Shown piece after piece: positions 33,461 to 35,591 of a stretch of DNA of 35,591 bases. Source of the DNA: Actinomycetes bacterium (lineage in GTDB: Bacteria > Actinomycetota > CADDZG01 > JAHWKV01); assembly GCA_029263075.1 (NCBI GenBank), contig JAJCYE010000016.1, forward strand, positions 1 to 35,591, in the 5' to 3' direction. The translations under genes and the position numbers were made by a program. The notes under the pieces were generated by a model. The model searched no databases, was not told the DNA's origin, and saw only the letters and a program-made list of their open reading frames with translations. Every line of letters begins with the position of its first letter. The first letter of the stretch is position 1.

Positions 33461-33672
33461 AGCTCGAGATCAAACAAGCTCGCCTCGCGCTGGCCGAAAA
33501 AGTTGACGCCCTCGCTGATCAGGTCAAGGAGAGCGCCGAGTTGGTCAAAGAGGAGGCGGAGAACGTCAAGGACAAGGTCGAAGAGGTCAAGTCCGTGGCG
33601 GTAAAGGTAGTTGCAGTGACGTTCGTCGCCGTGGTCGGTCTATTGCTGGTAAAGCGGGCCCTGCGCAAGTAG
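33436..33672 (+). CDS. DUF3618 family membrane protein
   Basis: A 78-aa protein beginning GKTPEEIELEIKQARLALAEKVDALADQVK, the DUF3618 signature of a short amphipathic N-terminal helix. A Glu/Lys/Val-rich coiled coil follows, then one C-terminal transmembrane helix (about 55-73) and a basic RALRK end. It overlaps the holin-X family gene by 25 bases, which implies translational coupling and a shared role at the membrane. The function is unknown. Confidence 0.82.
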   Translation: MGKTPEEIELEIKQARLALAEKVDALADQVKESAELVKEEAENVKDKVEEVKSVAVKVVAVTFVAVVGLLLVKRALRK

Positions 33673-33707
33673 GCGCCGGGCAACTACCCCCTCACCACGC
33701 TCCTGAT

Positions 33708-34079
33708 TCACCCTCGGTCGGGAATTTCTCCGTCACCGGTCGGCGGTTGGGCCCAAAGCACAGTCAACACCACCAGGCCTCCCACCGGCACCAGACCGAA
33801 CAACAGCCACCAGGCGCTCTTGTCGACGTCGTGGAGGCGTCTTGCGCCCGCCGCCAGCAGCGGCAGGAGAACGGCGATCAAAAAGATCGTGGCCGGCGTG
33901 TCGCCCAGGGTGGACAGCGCCGCCGAGACCAGGGTGACGAACAGAGCGAACCACCAGAACTCGTTGCGGGAAGCCCGGCCATCGAAGTCCGCGTACTTGC
34001 CCAGGCACACCCGAATGGATTCCTGAAAGGTCAAGGTCTGTTCGCCGGACGGTCCCACTTCGGCGGGGTTCACGACCAA
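33708..34079 (-). CDS. DUF805 family membrane protein
   Basis: A 123-aa membrane protein of the DUF805 (YhaH-like) family, function unknown. The family hallmark GKYADFDGRASRNEFWWFALF is followed by about three transmembrane helices and RRLHDVDKSAWWLL before the last helix. The ribosome site GGGAGG lies 4 bases before a TTG at 34079 and 10 before a GTG at 34073, so either could be the start. It is a single gene, convergent with the DUF3618 gene. Confidence 0.85.
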   Translation of the reverse strand: MVVNPAEVGPSGEQTLTFQESIRVCLGKYADFDGRASRNEFWWFALFVTLVSAALSTLGDTPATIFLIAVLLPLLAAGARRLHDVDKSAWWLLFGLVPVGGLVVLTVLWAQPPTGDGEIPDRG

Positions 34080-34246
34080 CAGCCCTCCCGAATCAGTCTC
34101 CCAACAACGACCCTACGAACGTCCGCATTCCACACCACCGGCACAGAAGGCGCAAGGCAAATCGGGCCAAACTCGTCTGCGCAAGGCGCTAAGCACCACC
34201 CGTCTCCCCGGCTCACCTCCCACCCGCCAGGAGACCCGGAGCAAAG

Positions 34247-34993
34247 GTGTTACCTTTCGACCAGCATGCTATCGCCGTCCACGACCTACCCGATTTTTTG
34301 TTGCGCCGGCGCCCGCGTCCCCGGGTCCCGAACCTAACCGTGGCCGAACTCTCGCTGGCGGAAGAGTTGGTCTTACTGGCACTAGACGAGGACGGGTCCA
34401 TCCCCCCACTGAGGGTCGGCGAATTGCTCGATATCGCCCTGGCCGGGGCGCAACTATTGGACTTGACCCTTCAAGAGCAGGTGCGGCTAAGGAACTCCCG
34501 CATAGAGACTGCCCACCTCGCGCCCCCTTCTGGCACCGCCCTCCGTCGATCGTTGTCACGAATCGCTGAACAGCCCAAACCCCGCAAGCCCGCAAGCATG
34601 ATCTTCAAATTGACCAAGGGTTTGCGCAAGGCGTTGCTCCGCGGGCTGGCCGACCGCGGGCTGGTGGGGACCGAAGAGGACCGGACACTGGGAGTATTCC
34701 CGACCACCCGTTACCCGAAGAAGGACCCTCAAGTCGCCGATGAAATCCGCGGACGGCTCCGGCGGGTTCTGTTGGAGGGGGCCACCCCCGACCCACGGAC
34801 CGCCGGTCTCATTGCGGTGATTCGGGCCACCCATCTCGAGTCACTGGTTCTCGACCGGCCCGAACGAAAAGCGGCCAAAGCCCGGCTCAAAGAACTGGCC
34901 CTCCCCCAAGGCGCACCCGAAGGCGTGACGAAAGGAGCGAACGAGGTGGTCAAGGGTCTACGGGAGGCGATTGCAGCAATCTCCGCGGGCTAG
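34247..34993 (+). CDS. GPP34 (Golgi phosphoprotein 3-like) family protein
   Basis: A 248-aa protein with the GPP34 fold, which in eukaryotes binds phosphatidylinositol-4-phosphate on Golgi membranes; actinobacteria carry relatives of unknown role. The family features are LSLAEELVLLALDEDGSIPP near residue 36, RVGELLDIALAGAQLLDL, LRKALLRGLADRGLVG, FPTTRYPKKDPQ, and a C-terminal helical repeat. The start is a GTG at 34247 with GGAG 5 bases upstream; a later GTG at 34340, just before the conserved core, is an alternative because the first ~30 residues are Arg/Pro-rich and not conserved. It stands alone, convergent with thiD. Confidence 0.82.
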   Translation: MLPFDQHAIAVHDLPDFLLRRRPRPRVPNLTVAELSLAEELVLLALDEDGSIPPLRVGELLDIALAGAQLLDLTLQEQVRLRNSRIETAHLAPPSGTALRRSLSRIAEQPKPRKPASMIFKLTKGLRKALLRGLADRGLVGTEEDRTLGVFPTTRYPKKDPQVADEIRGRLRRVLLEGATPDPRTAGLIAVIRATHLESLVLDRPERKAAKARLKELALPQGAPEGVTKGANEVVKGLREAIAAISAG

Positions 34994-35161
34994 ATTCCGG
35001 GCTTGGGGCCCGCACCGGCAACCGTGCAGATCTGGGGACCTGCGAACTCGGCGCTGCTGCCCCATCGGCGGCATCGTCCTAGCCACCGAGGCGGCTCTGC
35101 CGGAACCCGGGCCCCTTTGTGCTTCCGAACCCCGTAGCTCAGCCCACGATCAACTCGCTCC

Positions 35162-35591
35162 CTAAAGACCACCGCCCGCTTTCATGGTTGAGTTCCAACC
35201 GTGGTTGGTGGGGCCATACCCCTTCCCGACCTCCAGGCCGTGCCGGATGGCTCCGGTGACGTACTCCTTGGCCCCCCTGACCGCGTCCGGGACGGCGGAC
35301 CCCCGCGCGAGGTAGGCCGCTATCGCCGCCGAGAGCGTACATCCGGTCCCGTGGGTGTTGCGGGAGTCGATCCGCTCGGAAGTCAGTTCCAGGAAATCCC
35401 GACCGTCGTACAGGACATCGGTGGCGTCGGCGTCCAGGTGGCCCCCTTTTACCAGTACCCAGGACGGCCCGAGCGCGTGAAGCGCCTTGGCGGCTTCCCT
35501 CATGCCGGCCAGGTCCACAATCTGCCTGCCCGTAAGCAGGGCGGCCTCCTGCAGGTTGGGCGTGACAACCGTTGCAATGGGGATCAGCCGG
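35162..35591 (-). CDS. thiD: Hydroxymethylpyrimidine/phosphomethylpyrimidine kinase ThiD (N-terminus beyond window)
   Basis: ThiD phosphorylates HMP and HMP-P to HMP-PP, the pyrimidine half of thiamine. About 143 codons of the C-terminal part lie here; the frame stays open to the window end (TPNLQEAALLTG). WVLVKGGHLDADATDVLYDG and NTHGTGCTLSAAIAAYLARG are the ribokinase-family anion-hole and catalytic-Asp segments, although the family GTGCT follows H rather than the common NxHG form. It ends in GKGYGPTNH. Any thiamine riboswitch would lie beyond 35591 and cannot be assessed. Confidence 0.93.
   Translation of the reverse strand, partial: RLIPIATVVTPNLQEAALLTGRQIVDLAGMREAAKALHALGPSWVLVKGGHLDADATDVLYDGRDFLELTSERIDSRNTHGTGCTLSAAIAAYLARGSAVPDAVRGAKEYVTGAIRHGLEVGKGYGPTNHGWNSTMKAGGGL

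Noticed and set aside
32984-33672. Prophage lysis module (holin)
   Set aside because: The family name is misleading. No endolysin, tail or capsid genes are nearby, and the holin-X plus DUF3618 pair is a common chromosomal feature of actinobacteria.
34994-35161. Structured RNA or tRNA between GPP34 and thiD
   Set aside because: Only short hairpins (for example CGGGC/GCCCG at 34998-35012) are present; no cloverleaf or thiamine-riboswitch core was found, and a thiamine switch would be on the far side of thiD.
1-35591. CRISPR arrays, insertion sequences or tandem repeats
   Set aside because: I saw no regularly spaced repeats, transposase or recombinase genes, or terminal inverted repeats anywhere in the window.

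Overview
The window is high-GC chromosomal DNA from an actinomycete (Actinomycetota), probably a deep-branching or uncultured lineage. The evidence is an actinobacterial-only gene set in actinobacterial order: DUF2469 beside rnhB, a WhiG-family sigma factor beside rpsB-tsf-pyrH, a SepIVA-like DivIVA protein near DUF177-rnc-mutM-smc-ftsY-ffh, an actinobacterial holin-X/DUF3618 pair, GTG and TTG starts, and 4-base ATGA/GTGA gene overlaps. I cannot name the species or class.

Layout, left to right. 1-1831 (minus): rpsB-tsf and the first codons of pyrH. 2050-2931 (minus): WhiG/FliA-type sigma factor. 3306-6229 (minus): a two-gene island, a secreted animal-type haem peroxidase and a lipoprotein, between two long non-coding stretches. 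6642-9043 (minus): comM-dprA. 9138-10682 (plus): a DUF2142 membrane protein, converging on and overlapping a membrane-anchored beta-propeller gene. 10589-18607 (minus): a long run of translation and secretion genes: ffh, rpsP-khpA-rimM-trmD, rplS-lepB-lepB-rnhB-DUF2469-yraN-propeller. 18812-19360 (plus): a GNAT acetyltransferase. 19393-24029 (minus): smc-ftsY. 24170-25369 (plus): apgM. 25366-26067 (minus): alpha/beta hydrolase. 26176-29162 (minus): SepIVA-like, then DUF177-rpmF-rnc-mutM. 29379-32696 (minus): recG-rsmD-coaD. 32782-33672 (plus): rpmB, a holin-X family protein and DUF3618. 33708-34079 (minus): DUF805. 34247-34993 (plus): GPP34. 35162 to the end (minus): thiD, cut by the window edge.

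Most genes are core functions: ribosomal proteins L19, L28, L32, S2 and S16, ribosome and tRNA maturation (RimM, TrmD, RsmD, RNase III, KhpA), co-translational export (Ffh, FtsY, two signal peptidases), and chromosome biology and repair (SMC, RecG, RNase HII, MutM, DprA, ComM). Accessory genes are few: the peroxidase/lipoprotein pair, the DUF2142/propeller pair, the GNAT gene and the alpha/beta hydrolase.

I found no CRISPR array, transposase, phage module, tRNA or rRNA. The observations most worth checking are the peroxidase-lipoprotein island; a repeated leaderless-promoter pattern (TAnnnT 6-7 bases before the start codon, no Shine-Dalgarno) at six genes; a perfect 8-base inverted repeat around the apgM -10 box; an RNase HII with its GRG motif changed to GLG; and a signal peptidase with a ~230-residue cytoplasmic extension. 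No clearly new multi-gene defence or metabolic system is visible.
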